Origin: Pogonophryne albipinna
Lineage: Eukaryota; Chordata; Actinopteri; Perciformes; Artedidraconidae
DNA length: 64,000 nt
Reading direction: 5' to 3'
NCBI GenBank assembly: GCA_028583405.1
Contig: CM053243.1
Span: 34,623,420-34,687,419 of the forward strand
Shown here: positions 12,969 to 26,865 of the stretch, in pieces
How positions within the stretch are numbered: the stretch's first letter is position 1
How the letters are laid out: every line of letters starts with the position of its first letter
Translations under genes and position numbers: made by a program
The notes under the pieces: model-generated
What the model saw: the letters and a program-made list of their open reading frames with translations, nothing else
Told to the model about the DNA's origin: nothing
Database searches by the model: none

Positions 12969-15900
12969 ATTTAAGTCCTTGTTACGCTTTTGATATCTGC
13001 TCTTAACAACAGGGACTGACCTTTTTTAGCACTATTTGTTATTTTGATTTGACTCTGCTGTGCCAGGCAGTTCAGCGGCTCTCTTATTGTCATTAAGCAT
13101 GCTTGTTATTGGGAGTTTTTTTCAGTCTGGCCAATCTTTCATGCAATTCTCTGGAGCCCTATGATAGAGGATAGATAGAGTGCATCATCCAGCACTGCTA
13201 CATCACCTTGCAATGAGCTAAAACAATTTGTTCAGCCATTCCGAGCAGCAGCAAAACAAAGTCAAATGAGTCAACAAACCAAATCTCCTGGGAACAATCA
13301 GACAGCAAGCGTGACTCTGGCCAGCTTATGTGGCACAGCTCCAGCCAACCTCTCTCTCTCTCTCAGCTGAAGGTCAACTCATTGCAATTTCATAAAACTC
13401 TTGTAATTCATTGACTGTGAAGCCTCCTACATCAGCAAATATTCCATCTCCAAGCATCCCACGTTTTCATGGTAGAGTTATACGTGTTCTATGACCTGCA
13501 TGGTGTGGAGAAAAGGAAGATGTTCATTTAGCTTCAGAAACACCAACATGTCTATTTTGAAGTCCTGTGGCTGTATTATTTGTTGCCAGAAGGTTTTCCT
13601 TTTTATTTAAATGTTTTGCTGGACTTTATTTTTAAAAGCTATAGCACTGGAGAAGATGCAGTGATTGAAACAGCTTCTCAGGTCTAATTTGTTCATGTTG
13701 AAAACCCATCAAACAGAAAAGTTATTTTTGCTCGGACACAGAACAGGAGGTGTGTTGTGTGAAGAATACATTTAAAAAAGGAGAGACAGACAACAAGTAT
13801 TTTCCATTAAATTAGTGTCTCTATACATACTGTGACAATAATATTTAGACAGTGGGAAAGGATTACTAAATGGCTTGAATTGAGATGGTTAGAAACCTGG
13901 GAATTACTTTTCTACCCGTTTCACATAAATATAGGCTATATGCTCACCTGCAAGCTTTCAAGCTAATACTACCACTATTTGTTTGTATCTTTTCTTCTAC
14001 AAATAGTTATTATCGCTTTCTTTAGTTTACACCAATTCAAGTTTTAGTTAGAAAATAAAATCAGAACTGAGAGACAGATCAGGAAATAGATGTTTGGAAC
14101 AAATACAGTATATATTGATTTGTTCTGATCTTGTACTTCGGTAGGATGCCACCACTGAGTCTTAGCTCTCTAAAGTGCATGTAGAGTAATGTTGGTTGCC
14201 AGTGAAAGAGCTATAAAGAAAAAATGAAATGCTTCAGTCGAGCACCACAGGGTATAGTACAGTGGTTTTATGTGGCAGGGGTTGAGCGACTCCAGCCCCT
14301 TGGTGACGAAATGCTCAAGAACATTTGGTCAAATAAAAATAAATAAAAACGTGCTGTGCCACATGCTAAAGAATTTTGCGAAATGGTGGCACAATGCATG
14401 GTTCTGCCATTGATGTAATGTATGACACTTTTTTAATGGAAAAGTGTATTTTTGCTTTGTGGCCCCTGTGTTTCTCCGCTACGCTACACACATCATCTTT
14501 CTTTGTTGTCTGTATTTTTGTTTTATTTGTATTGTTTTATTTTGTTCAAAAGGTGTACAATATATAAGGCTTTGTACATGTTGACAATATTGTCAAATAA
14601 AAAGGAACATATCAAATTAGCCATGCATCATTACCACAACGGTCCATTAAAGTCATTCCAAATGTAGCTTGTATTTTCTGGTTCAGCTTCTTTCCGTTTA
14701 TTGCTTCAGTCTTTGCTTGTTCAGAATTAGATTGTTTTCTCATTTAAATAAATCCACTACACAACCACAAACCTTATTTTATTTTGCAGAGAAAAAGCCT
14801 TTCACTGCACATATGTTCTTGATTTTCCATTAAGAATAACAAATATTACGTAATATGGGACATAAAAGGGTCTCAGACTTAAAATAATTGTGCTTTTTGT
14901 GCATCTTTTGTTACAAGTGAAGAAAAAGACTGGCAGTCTAACTCAATGACGAGTGATAAGGTAAAGTATCATCAAAGTAAAATGTCTTGCCAATTAAGTT
15001 ACAAAAACAATGACATTTATTCTCTGTTTTGGTTTATGCAGAGACATGAACACCTCAAAGTATAAACGCTAGGGAAAAGCTGCAGTCAGAGAAAGGAAAC
15101 AAAATACTCTCTGTGCTTCTGAAGCCGAGCAAGAAAACAAATTGCTGTCTGAACTGTTTCCAGGCCCTCAGAGATGCACTAACTGCAATTTGAGACTGGC
15201 AAAGGGAATTAATACTGTTAATGAGGCAGGTTAGAGGGAAAGTCCTTTATAGTTTTCCTCCCCAGAGTTGAAGGTGACCTCTCTAATCTAACCCAACACT
15301 GCAGTACTCAGACGATCGCTGGCTGCTGGCTCCGGCAATATATAGCAAAGCCACACAGAAGAGCTTTAGATCCACGTATCAAACCAATCAAGGCACCTTC
15401 TGACAACAAATGGATCAGCGGGTAAAACAAGTATTCTTAAGAAATGCATAACCTTGAAGTTTGTTTTTTCAAAACGTACTTATCAGTACCAATTACAAGG
15501 AAAACTCTTTTACTGCTATTACTGTTCAAGGCTTGCAAACGTAAATAATGTTTCGTAAATCCTGAAAAGCCAGTAATTCAGAGATCATTTGTGACGTTTA
15601 ACTTGCATTTAACACAACTCCAACAACACGACCAATGTTTTGCTACTTTCATCTTGAACTGTTGTTAGGTAATGCTTACAGAAAAAGTAATTTTACAACT
15701 TTTCTAATTTAGAGGTTATCGCTCCATCAATACCCACTATTGGCTGTAGAGTATTTTTGTAGCCATTCTGTTGTGGGAGATGACAGATGACCAGATATTA
15801 ACCAGCACCATGCCGTGTACAGCGTAACATTTGCATTTATCAAATAGATTTTAGAGTGTATATAGATAGCATAGTAAGTCAGACAAAGAGAATATTTTGG

Positions 15901-17452
15901 TTTAAAACCCGGAGTGAACACTCAATAAAACTTACCTCCTGATGTGTGCTGCAATAAAAACAGACACCTTCAGTACATTTTGGATAAATGCATTGTTTAT
16001 TGATTACTGACACTACTGACTGTGTGCTTGTACCTAAGATGAAAAATTATCCCACACACTACTCATTTTTCTATTAAATGGCATACTCTGTTCCCCGGAT
16101 AGAAAAGGGAATTGCATTGCTGCTACTGTTTTGTGTTTATTGATTTGTCTCTGGCACTTGATACACTCTCTTTTTTGAGATTGCTGCATATCAGATGATT
16201 GTGAGGCAAATGCCTGTAATTGGATTCATGGCCATTATAACTCACTAAGGGGAGACAAGGTTTAATACATCTCCTGTAGTATTGGCGATGGCATTTAATA
16301 TGTCTTGTGATATCATGAACATGATTAAAATATGACTTTTTTGTGTAATTTCTGGTTGTATTTCTTTCAACTATATTAGTGTCTTTACATGGTTTCATAT
16401 AATTCAACATAAAAATAAGTTGAAATAAAAATGATATTATTTAAGCAGTTGGTTGCAACATGTAAAATCCAGTCCCTGACATGTTGCTTTGTGATCTGTA
16501 TGATGTTATTGATTTATTATACAATATTTTATTGCCTCTGCAGAGACACGTATTGTTTGCTTGGAGCACTATTGATCTTCCATGATTATAAAACACCTGT
16601 CAGTCAATAGTGTAACCCATCAAATAAACAACAATAACAAAATATTAGTGATAAGTAATCAAAAATAATTTAACAAACAAGATTAAAGTCAGAAAGAATA
16701 TTCTAAACATAAAATTATCAAATATAAAAGTCTGTGTATACCACTCATCCTCGCAAATGTGAACCTGTCAATACTTTCAGATTCAACATTTTTCTCAGTA
16801 TTCCCAGGGTTACTGCAGAATTATCTCAGATCATAAAATTACCTTACATTTCTGAGAATAAGCAATTACAACCACCCCCAGCAGAGTCCACATACTTTGG
16901 TAAGAATTATAAACGTTCTACAAAGCATAAGCCACATTTAGGTGCATTGAGGTCGTAGTTTCATTTATTATTAATCTACTAAAACCAAAAATCCATTCAG
17001 ACTTCCCGTGACGCATACGTGACCTATTTCTCTTCACAGTGTGAAACCACCTTCACATGAGACTCCTAAAGGAAGGTAATATAAATGCAGTGTGTGATTT
17101 AGCACTTCCATCTGTTTAACCTGCATGGTTGTATTTAATACATTAAAATAACACTAACCCATAGCTGTAGTGTTTTTAAATACAAACGGTGTGTGTGAGA
17201 CACCGATAATATGTAGAAAGGGCTTAAAGCACATGACAGCGAACATATTCCAGGATGGATATACAGTACATGACCTTTGCAGAAGTGTGCAATCTTATGA
17301 GATGCTATCTAAGGCTTTGCAGCAAGGGAATCGTGTAATTGTACACAGAGGGGAAAGAGAGCAAAGGAGCTACATGGTATATATAGGAGGTTTTTATAAG
17401 TGACAATGACTGAATAGAGCATATGCAATTATTTGCGTTGTTGTTGACTGTG
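12969..17452. other. long unassigned AT-rich region
   Basis: No protein-coding gene, RNA gene or clear transposon end is visible in about 4.5 kb. Short CT-rich runs occur near 13350. The stretch 15080-15360 has balanced composition without long open frames and could be a conserved noncoding element (inference only). Confidence 0.4.
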
Positions 17453-17460
17453 CTAGTCAT

Positions 17461-18698
17461 TAGGGCTGCACGATATTGAAAAAAACTGACATTGCGGTTT
17501 TTTGTTCCCCTGCGATATATATTGCGTTTTTTTTAACCTGTTAAGCCCCAAGGTCCCGGCGGGTACTACTTTTTTATTCACGACACTGTGTCTCAGGGGA
17601 TCTTAATATTTAAGAACCTATTAATGTGTTATACCAGATTAACGGAGATAATCTCAGCTAACTGACGATACAAACCATTTTTACCAAAACAAAACACAAG
17701 TCTCATAAGAAGCATCTAAATGACCCCTGAGCGAAAAATGCTAACGGACTTTGGCACAGAACTCAAGATAAAAGTACCCTTATTACTTATCGTAGCTGCA
17801 CATACAAGATATCCGATTAAAGTTGAGGTTCCACAGATTATTTAGGTATATAGTATCATCACTGAGTGATCCGAACTCGCGACAGGGGAAGCAAACACAG
17901 ACATCACAACACGTACCTTTACGGAGCTTATAGGGGAGATCGTCTCACCGTAGCTGTCAATCTGATCAAAAGACGTGTTCAATGGCATTAAAACGAGAAA
18001 AAATGCGGGTGAATCGGTTAATCCATAGGTTTTTAACGTCTCTGTATAAAAAAAATATTTCATTTATAATCCATAATTCCATTTTTATGTAAAAATTGCA
18101 GAGCAAAAGTTAGCTGCTAATGATAGCCACCAGAGTGGCTGCTGCTTCCGGTCTTGGCTATGCGGCAGTCTAACACACACATTACCAAATAAGGAGTGAG
18201 AGTGACGCGTAGCCAAAACCGGAAGCTGCATACACTCTGGTGGCTACCATTAGCAGCTAACTTTTGTGCTCCGATTTTTACATAAAAATGGAATTATGGA
18301 TTATAAACAATTGCTTCAAAGCCACAGATACATTATTAACCTATGGATCAACCGATTCAGCCGCGTTTTTCTCGTTTTAATGCCATTGAACACGTCTTTT
18401 GATCAGATTGACAGCTACGGTGAGACAATCTCCCGTAAAAGCTCCGTAAAAGGTACGTGTTGTGATGTCTGTGTTTGCTTCCCCTGTCGCGAGATCGGAT
18501 CGCTTAGTGATGATACTATACTTAAATAATCTGTGGAGTCTCACAGCTTTAATCGGATATATTGTATGTGCAGTTTCGATAAGTAATAAGGGTATCTTTA
18601 TTTTGAATTCTGTGCTAAACCGCACGTCCCTGCGGTGTGAATATCGCGCATGCGCATATCGCGGTTAGCGCCATGACACGGTATATCGTTCAGCCCTA
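17461..18698. mobile_element. palindromic non-autonomous element with hAT-type ends
   Basis: The element begins TAGGGCTGCACGATATTG and ends in CAGCCCTA. It is flanked by an eight-base duplication, CTAGTCAT (17453-17460) and CTAGTTAT (18699-18706), with one mismatch. Eight-base duplications with such ends indicate the hAT superfamily. The interior is a long palindrome: about 17752-18157 pairs with about 18211-18618 around a spacer of about 50 bases. At 17533 the interior starts with TTAACCTGTTAAGCCCC, the end motif of the TTAA element at 24815-26860, and the arms also match that element. A sister copy in inverted orientation lies at 56501-58030. No transposase is present. Confidence 0.85.
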
Positions 18699-18706
18699 CT
18701 AGTTAT

Positions 18707-21700
18707 GGCAACTATACTTACAGTTCATTGCTGACGGAGTGATATAAGTGTATTTAACTCCTTACTGTTCTTAAATATAAAAGTCAGGGATGGATTTATG
18801 GTCTACAATTCTATCCAACATGAAACATGCTAAGAGTTGTTTTGCTCGTTTGCTTAAGGTTTTCAGATTGAAAGCAATGCCGTCTGAAAGGGACATGACA
18901 GTCCTGGGTTCATCATGTAAATTGCAGCACTGATATATCTCATTCTGGCTAAGAATATTTGTCAAAAGATAATAAAAAATAAGAATATTTCTAGCACAAT
19001 TGTTTGAGGTTTCAGAACATTTATTTTAGGTTGGCTGAACATACCATTAATGCACAAAAAGCAAATCTACTACACAAGGTTCAACATAAAACATTACTCA
19101 CACTTTTAAAAATAACTTATAGCTTATTATGTGAGAAATGATTTACAATAAGCTTCTCTGTATTTGTATGTAATTTTGTACATTACAAGAGGACACAATT
19201 GTCCAGACTCCAGCGGCAGGACGATGACAATATGCCATTTAAATGTCACATCATCATACAACACCTACAGTATAGACCCAAGGGAAACTTTCAATCGTTT
19301 TATTTAAGTGCCCACTTGTCAGTTAACTTCAGATGATGGACGGCTGTATTGACAGCCCTGTTAAATTCTGCCCATCCGGATAGACAGGAGGACATTTAAA
19401 GCTCTACTGTAGAATCCTAAGAACTAGGGCAACGAGAAAATGACACAACTTGGTCAAGCCTGCCTTCGGTGATTTTCCCCCTGGGCTTGTCCTTCAAAAT
19501 GTCTCCGTTGGTTACGCAGTGATATAAAAGTCCTGTGTCTGCGTCTCACTAGAGAAGGGCTCCCCTAGTTGTTTGACAATTACCCAAGATGGCTAGAAAT
19601 GGCCGGCTGGAATGTCATTTGTGTCAGTAGAGGGAAGGGTATCAGTGATGCGCCCATGCATTATACTGTACAAGCAGCAGAAGATTCACATCAGCAACTT
19701 CCCCATTTCCAACTGTTGTGTTTTATTACTATCGATGTTGAGAATTGAATCTCTGTTCAGCATAGCCTTTACCTACTTGTGTTCTGTGATATTGTAAAAA
19801 AGAAATCCACATTTTAACGACCATTTCTCGTGTCAGCAATCCAAACACTACCCATCTGTCCTCCCCCTCTTCTGAGAGGAACAGCACTGACAAAGATGAA
19901 TCACCAAGGTTTTTCTCAGGAGGAATACTTATAACCATATGGGCTGGTGCTAAGTATACAGTAGTAGAGGACCCTGCTGAATTTCCTTGCCAGATAAATT
20001 AGGCATCCTTTCAATCCTGATATTACTCTAGCTGGCAGTGTTATGTCCCGGGCATAGACCATAATAACACTAATGCTTGTTTGGAGGAACATTTGGCCAG
20101 GAACAGAAAATGGTGTTGTAAAAAAGGGAGACCATTTTATTTATTGTGAAATACACCATGCATAATAGTATTGTGCGTTAAATAAAGATGATTATTTTAT
20201 TTTGTAGTGGTCTACAGTTTGCTTATTGTCAATACACCTTGTAAAAAAAAGGAAACACGATATACATTTTTAAATGAACAAGAGTTTAGTACTATCCAAT
20301 AATTCAAGCTATAAAAGTAAATGATGCATCCAGAAAAGGTGTCACTACCAAATAAAATGTGTCTGATGCTCTTAGAAAAATAGCCTACATTTTTTACCTA
20401 TGACATCCGAGCCACCTCCACTTCAATTTCCAGTCGGCTTTCATCTGTCAAAGAGGATTCCCTCCCTCTCCCCTCTCCAACCTTAAGACACAACATAGCT
20501 GTAACCCCTCGGTCCCTCAACAGGGCTTGGGCTGCTGTCATAGACTCTAAATGCCTTTCAAAGGCAGAGAGGGGGGCTCGCTGTGATCCAAGTGCTGCCT
20601 GGATCATTAAGGGACCCTGTGGCTGAAGCTTCTGTCAGCGATCATTTCCAATTAGTCTCCATTTTGCACCACGCGTACCCTAGCACCCGTAGGGGACAGT
20701 GGTTCATACTGCAAAATTACTCAGGTGGGGAGAGAGACATTAGGATGAGCGTTCATATGGTAACCTCGTCGCCTTTAGAGAAATGGGACACGTTCCTAAG
20801 GTAATGAACTCAGATTGACTAATTAAAATTAGCTTTTGGCATTGGGACTTGTGTTGATTTTGTAAGAGTGAAAGCTGGAACATCAGAGTGTGAGACCAAA
20901 TGACTCATCAATTCATAATCGCCTCTTCAGGTCAATCTATTTGAATAATCTGAAGTTAGAGTGTACTCAAAATGTATGCCCTTCAGGAAATTGGTTAGTG
21001 AGTGAGACAAATGGCAAGGAAATCAATAGTATGTAGGTGTACTGTATAAGTACACTGTCATAGCAAGTGCTGGAAATTGATTGCAATTACTTTCCCATGG
21101 CTTTAGATCCCGTGTGGTTCTTCTTGATAACTAAATCCCTATTCCTTCCAATGGTTCATAGAGCATTTAAATTATATTTATATAATTTAATTGAACTGTA
21201 GACAATATTGATTCATCTAGATGGCATCTATAATCTATTTCATGCAAAGTGGGGACATCTGTGCTTTTTAACTCTAAAATGGAAGTAGTGGGACATTTTT
21301 TATTTTCTATGTATGCATCATATTCAGCACTGACTAGATTATCATGAATTATACTGTATGTTGATATTTTTTAGTCAAACCGTTTTGATCACACTTTATG
21401 GTTTGTTCCATATAATGTAAATAGGAATCATAAGACAAGTCGGATACTGCTTTTGAAAACTGATTGCAACATTTAAAAACCTACTTTACCTATTGTTTTC
21501 TAAAGCTTGGCAATTGCGAGAATGGAGGTATGAAATGTACACAGGGGCCCAGTTCTGGACTTAAATGTGCAATGTTGGTAGGTTTCCATGGCAGTTTTGT
21601 TTTAAACGCACTGTTGTAAGTCCTAAAAGGAGAATTATTATCTCATTGTACATGTATAATGACATTAAACCATTCTATTCTATTCAGCACAGGTGGACCA

Positions 21701-22757
21701 ACAGTGCATATAGATTACTAACACGCTTGACTGAAGCTAGCTCTGTGCAGCAACAGGGCTTTCTTCAGAGAAAGCAACTTAAGGGAAATCTCACTGGGTG
21801 CATATGGTTTATGGGAGAGTTCCCCACAGAAATATCCCACTGGGTGGCAGATGGGGAAACAGTTTGCCTCTGAATGCACACTCCCTGCAGGAACTGTTTC
21901 ATAAAAGAGGGTGACTAAACACGGACCTCTCACATAATCAGCATGATGCACACATTATGATGGAAATAGTGGAATGTGACAGGCTCTTAGTGTGGCCTTA
22001 CATGCAGATATTGATTGAACTGGTGCAATCGTGATTGTTTGCACAAGAGTAACTACATTTAAAAAAAGAACTCACTCAAATGGAATCAAAATAGCAACCA
22101 GTCAATTGCAATGACCAAAAGTCTGGGGTCTTTAAATAAGTCACATATTTCAGGAAATTGAAAAGATTCTTTAATGCTCGACTTCCAGCCTGGTCCATCC
22201 TTTAAAAGGAGCCAAACTAAGGATTCAAACTGCGTGGTGATGTGGGCCAAAAGCATTCAGTTTTCTGCCGGCACCAACACATACCTGCCACTCTGGAATA
22301 GAACCAAGTGTTGGAAGACCTCTGGCTCTGCATTCATCCCCAGAAGGTTAATGTGGCGTGACTCTTCCAGCTTTCCACCCACTGCTGTCATCATGCAAGT
22401 CCCTTCACATCCCAGCTGGAATACGAACATACATAAGTCACAGGGAGAAACGTACCCATGCCAACTGTGACACTGTGATTCAAAAATCTTTCTTTTACGG
22501 CTAACAGCCCTTAATACCAAAAAACGTTATATCTTCAAATTGCATAAAATCTTTACTACACAGAGCTACACCTGCTCAACTATGGATAACAGATAATAGA
22601 CAATACTGATATGTTCTTAATGTTTGCAGAGTGAGGAGAAATGGATGACAATGATATTGAATTAAAATGTTACATTTGGAAAGATTTAACCTTACATCTT
22701 TGGTTTGAACATTCTTCCACGATATCACAAAGTACATTTATACAAAGAAGGCTTGAC
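18707..22757. other. unassigned AT-rich region
   Basis: About 4 kb without a recognisable gene or element. 20580-20830 and 22170-22470 are less AT-rich than the surroundings, but their open frames carry no known motif. Confidence 0.4.
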
Positions 22758-22761
22758 TTAA

Positions 22762-23035
22762 CGTGCACCTATCATGCTATTTTTAGGCAATAGCAGAGGT
22801 CTCAGATATATAAAAATATATAAAAAACATGTCTATGAAGTGTTTTGCTCAAAATACCAAACAGATCACCCATTCTAGCCATGCCTCATATCCCTCTATT
22901 TCACTTCCTGTTTCAAAAGTGCTGATTTGGAGTATAAAGCTTTAAAAAAAAAAACATTGATAAAAAAACACATATTTATGTATAAAAGACATCAAAGAAT
23001 GCATCAAAGAGTGCATTTTGCATGACAGCCCCCCT
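22762..23035. mobile_element. TTAA-flanked MITE (CACCTATCATGC type)
   Basis: A 274-bp segment is flanked by TTAA (22758-22761 and 23036-23039). The left end CGTGCACCTATCATGC and the reverse complement of the right end (AGGGGGGCTGTCATGC) are imperfect inverted repeats. The inner part (CAAAATACCAA, TAGCCATGCCTCAT) matches the reverse complement of 34.61-34.76 kb. The TTAA target fits piggyBac or Kolobok-type families. No coding capacity. Confidence 0.6.
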
Positions 23036-23220
23036 TTAAGGTAATACAAATGATGAGAATAACATGCATATTCCAGAGTCTGACAGGATGTGTTAAGATC
23101 AAATATAAAAGTAAGAACATGAACCGATAGATCGCACAACAAATAGCTCCTTTTTTTAATGCTGCTGTATTGCTTTGAGCACCAGGTGCGCATTCTTTTT
23201 GATTCCAGCAAAGCCAATCT

Positions 23221-24666
23221 GTGTGCAAGACCTCAGGCCATAATGCTATTACGCTACAAACTTGGCTTGGGTTTCAACATCTAGTTTCAGGTGGCCTGTG
23301 GAACTGCCAGTCAGCTGTTCCTAAGACTGACTTCATCTCTGGCTACGCTTCCCTGCAGTCTCTGGATTTCCTTGCTCTCACTGAGACCTGGATTACTCCA
23401 TTCAACACATCCACCCCAGCAGCTCTCTCCACAGCATATTCCTTCTCCCATACACCCAGACCCTCTGGCAGAGGAGGTGGCACTGGTCTCCTGCTCTCTC
23501 CCAAATGGAGCTTTTCCCTCTTCAAGCTACCTAACTTCACTCCTTCCACCTTTGAATTCCATGCCGTCACAGTAACCCATCCTATACAATTAACCATTGT
23601 TGTTCTCTACCGTCCACCAGGCGCCTTGGGGGACTTCTTGGAGGAATTAGATAATCTCCTCTCACACATCCCTGAAACTGGCCCTCCTGCTGTACTTCTC
23701 GGAGACTTCAACCTCCAGTCAGGGAAGATAGACAAACTAACATCTCTGTTAACCGACTTTGCTTTCTCACTGTCTCCATCCCCACCAACTCATAAAGCTG
23801 GCAATGTCCTTGATCTCATATTCTCAAGGAACTGCACTACTTCTAACCTCTCTGTAAACCCGCTCCACACATCCGATCACTTCTTCATTTCATTCTCTCT
23901 ACCCCTTTCCAAACATAACAAACTAATCTCTTCTCATCCTGCACCTGTCCGCCGTAACCTTCGTTCCCTCTCCCCCTCTACCTTTGCCTCATCGGTTCTC
24001 TCAGTCCTCCCTTCCTCTGACTCGTTCCAACTCCTGCCTCCAAATTCTGCTGCAGAAACTCTCATCTGTACTCTCTCATCCTCTCTGGACTCTCTCTGTC
24101 CTCTCACATCTCGGCAGGCTCGTCAGTCCCCTCCTGCTCCCTGGCTAAATGACGCACTACGTGCTAATAGAACCGTCCTTAGGGCAGCAGAGCGGAAACG
24201 GTGGAAATCCAAACACCATGACGACCTCCTATCCTATCAGGCTCTCCTCTCCTCTTTCTCTGCTTCCATCTCACAGGCAAAAAGCACTTTCTTTCAAGAT
24301 AAGATCCAATCTTCCTATTCCAATCCCAAAAAACTATTTTCCATCTTCTCCACCCTCTTGGACCCCCCCAAAGCCCCTCCCCCCTCCTCACTTCTGTCAA
24401 GCGACTTTGTTAACCACTTTGAAAAAAAGGTTGATGATATTCGCTCTTCTTTTTCTGACTCACCTTTACTCACCGCTGGGTCACCAGACCCTCCTTCCAC
24501 CCACACACTAACCTCCTTTTCCCCTCTCTCTCCAACTGAGGTTCTTACCCTCATTACCTCTGCCCGCCCTACCACCTTCCTCTGGACCCTATCCCTTCAA
24601 ACCTCCTTCAGACTATCGTTCCTGATATTCTACCGTTTCTCACCCATTTCATCAAAACTTCTCTAA
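23221..24666 (+). pseudogene. L2 LINE ORF2, APE-type endonuclease part, broken
   Basis: This open frame of about 480 codons carries the AP-endonuclease-like domain that nicks target DNA during LINE retrotransposition. Visible motifs in order are LTETWI (about residue 55), VLYRPPG (about 129), LLGDFN (about 158), and SDHFFISFSL near residue 220, where the SDH triad is catalytic in the family. A Ser/Pro-rich linker follows. The frame breaks near 24577: the reversed copy has one extra base where this copy reads ACCACCTTCC. After the break the downstream frame, with an RxPVSLLPFLSK reverse transcriptase motif, continues to the TTAA insertion at 24811. The true start codon is not resolved. Confidence 0.85.
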
Positions 24667-24814
24667 CTTCTGGTCACTTTCCAAACAGTCTTAAGGAGGC
24701 AAGAGTAAACCCTCTCCTAAAGAAATCCACTCTCAACCCGTCTGATGTTATAAACTACAGGCCTGTCTCTCTCCTCCCGTTCCTGTCTAAAACACTTGAA
24801 CGCGCTGTCTTTAA

Positions 24815-26860
24815 CCTCTTAAGCCCGAGGGTCCCCCCAGTGGACCCCCCCCCACAGTTTTTTTACGAGACTATGTCTCAGGGCTTCTTAACATTTATGA
24901 AACTATTAATGTTCCATACCCTTTTAACGCTAAGAAACTCCGCTAACTGACAATGTGAACCATTTTTAGCTAAAAGAAAGACAAGAGTAATACCAAGCCT
25001 TTGAATTAGCATGGAGTGAAAAAATGCTAACTAATGCTAACGGATTTTGCACAGCACTCACGGTAGAAATGCCCTTATTACTTATCGTAACTGCACAAAC
25101 AAGATATACGATTTAAAGCTGAGACTCCACAGATTCCAGACATATAATATCATCACTGTACGCCCCCGAATTGCGGAGCTATCAGCCAGAAAAGAGAACG
25201 TAAACAACATCCGGTTTAAAAAATATTACAATAATTTCGTCTTACCTTTTTTGATTTGTGATCAAAAGTTGTGTTCACCGGAATAAAAACGCCGCTCAAG
25301 GTTAATCCAATGTCTTTGTGTCACGTAGAAATTTTGACTGATAATCCTTCATCATATTTATGGCAATATACTGGGAATAAAATGTTGCCATCCAGGCGTG
25401 CACTTTCAGATATGCTTTGTTCGCTTCTCTATTACGTCCGCTATGGTAATTTTTACGTTGATTTGAGAACTGCCCATCGATTCTATTGGTTCTGATGGTT
25501 AAGAAAAAGGTGTAAATCACACGAATCGACCAATGGGTTCCAGAGATATGGTCCTGCGTAAAGTATAAAGAATGCCAGCCAGTTTAAGTACATTACGCAG
25601 CCGACTTCATTTATTGTTTACTACTAACAAGCAGGCATTACAGCAGAACCCAGAGCACACGGAGCACAGAGCGGACAGCAGATAACGGAATTGCAGTTTT
25701 ATTGCTTATAGATTATCAGAACATTTCAAAGGGGACACAGCCACATTGGATATTAACCTATGGATTAACTACATCATCGTTTTTATCGTTTTAATGCCAT
25801 TGAAGACCAGTTTAGACCAGGCAAAGAGGAAGGTAAGCCATTAGCCTAGCGCATGCTAGTACCTAGCGCCACTTGTTTTGATGTACGTTTTTGTTGATAA
25901 CGTCGCAAGTTTGTATCTTTCAGTGTTGAGGTGGGCACCGTTAGATTCTGTGTCTTTACGATCAAAAATGATGTGTTGGATGTGCAGCTAGGATAAGTAA
26001 TAAGGGAGCTAGGATAAGTAATAAGGGAGCTAGGAGTGATTTTCGGTGCAGTAATAGGTTAGCATTTTTCGCTCGGGGCTAATTCAGATGCTCACTGTTA
26101 GCATTGTGTTTTTTTTGAAAAAATAAATGAAAAAGATCAGTTAAATGAGTTTTTCCCCGTTATATGGATATAAAATATTCATAGTTTATTAAATAGTAAG
26201 GTTCCTTAGACGTTGTTTCCTGCAAATGACGCGATTTCGGTCCGTGGGGCCTATAAGTGCTATATAAATAAACTTGCCTTGCCTTGCCTAAGAGGATAAC
26301 AGAGTATGTTCTTATATTTTATTTTTATTTTTTATTTTTTTCACAACAGTTGTATTTGGATGGAATGAATACCTATAGTGAAAATTCAAAGTAATAAAAT
26401 GATTTTTATAGTGAAAAAGTTCAAATGGAACTGATGGTTCCCAAATTACCCAGAGGTGAGTCCGCCTGGACTTTATTTTTCTAAACCTCTCTAAAAAGGT
26501 CAAATTTAACTTGTTTTGCATCAATCTTGATACAGGGTACTTATTATATGTTATAGTTTGGATTCCTAAAGCTTTTAGTCTACTAACCCATCATTCAAGG
26601 GTGGTTTTTACTATAAGTAATGTTTTTTTTTTAGGCGGACATTATAATTTACATGTTTTTACTATGTTCCATCTGAATTTACTTTAAAATAAAAACATCT
26701 ATATTGATTCTGACACTTCTACATCCAACTCACAGATGTAACCTTGCTTTGAGAGAAAAGATGATTAATTTACCCCTTTTAGAAGTGAAGATATAGTCTT
26801 TGTTGTGTTAGTGGCATTTTCGAGCCTGAAACCTGAAAAACAGGCTCAGGGCTTAAGAGG
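24815..26860. mobile_element. TTAA-inserting (piggyBac-like) palindromic non-autonomous element
   Basis: The termini CCTCTTAAGCCC and GGGCTTAAGAGG are a perfect 12-bp inverted repeat. TTAA flanks both sides (24811-24814 and 26861-26864). The reversed L2 copy near 39675 reads uninterrupted across this position with a single TTAA, confirming precise insertion into an L2. Internally, 24.98-25.17 kb is repeated in inverted orientation near 25.98-26.11 kb, and segments match the core of the hAT-ended elements at 17461 and 56501. A 21-bp direct duplication (unit with GGATAAGTAATAAGGG) lies at 25987-26035. No transposase frame is recognised; the TTAA target suggests piggyBac, with Kolobok as the alternative. 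Confidence 0.85.
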
Positions 26861-26865
26861 TTAAA

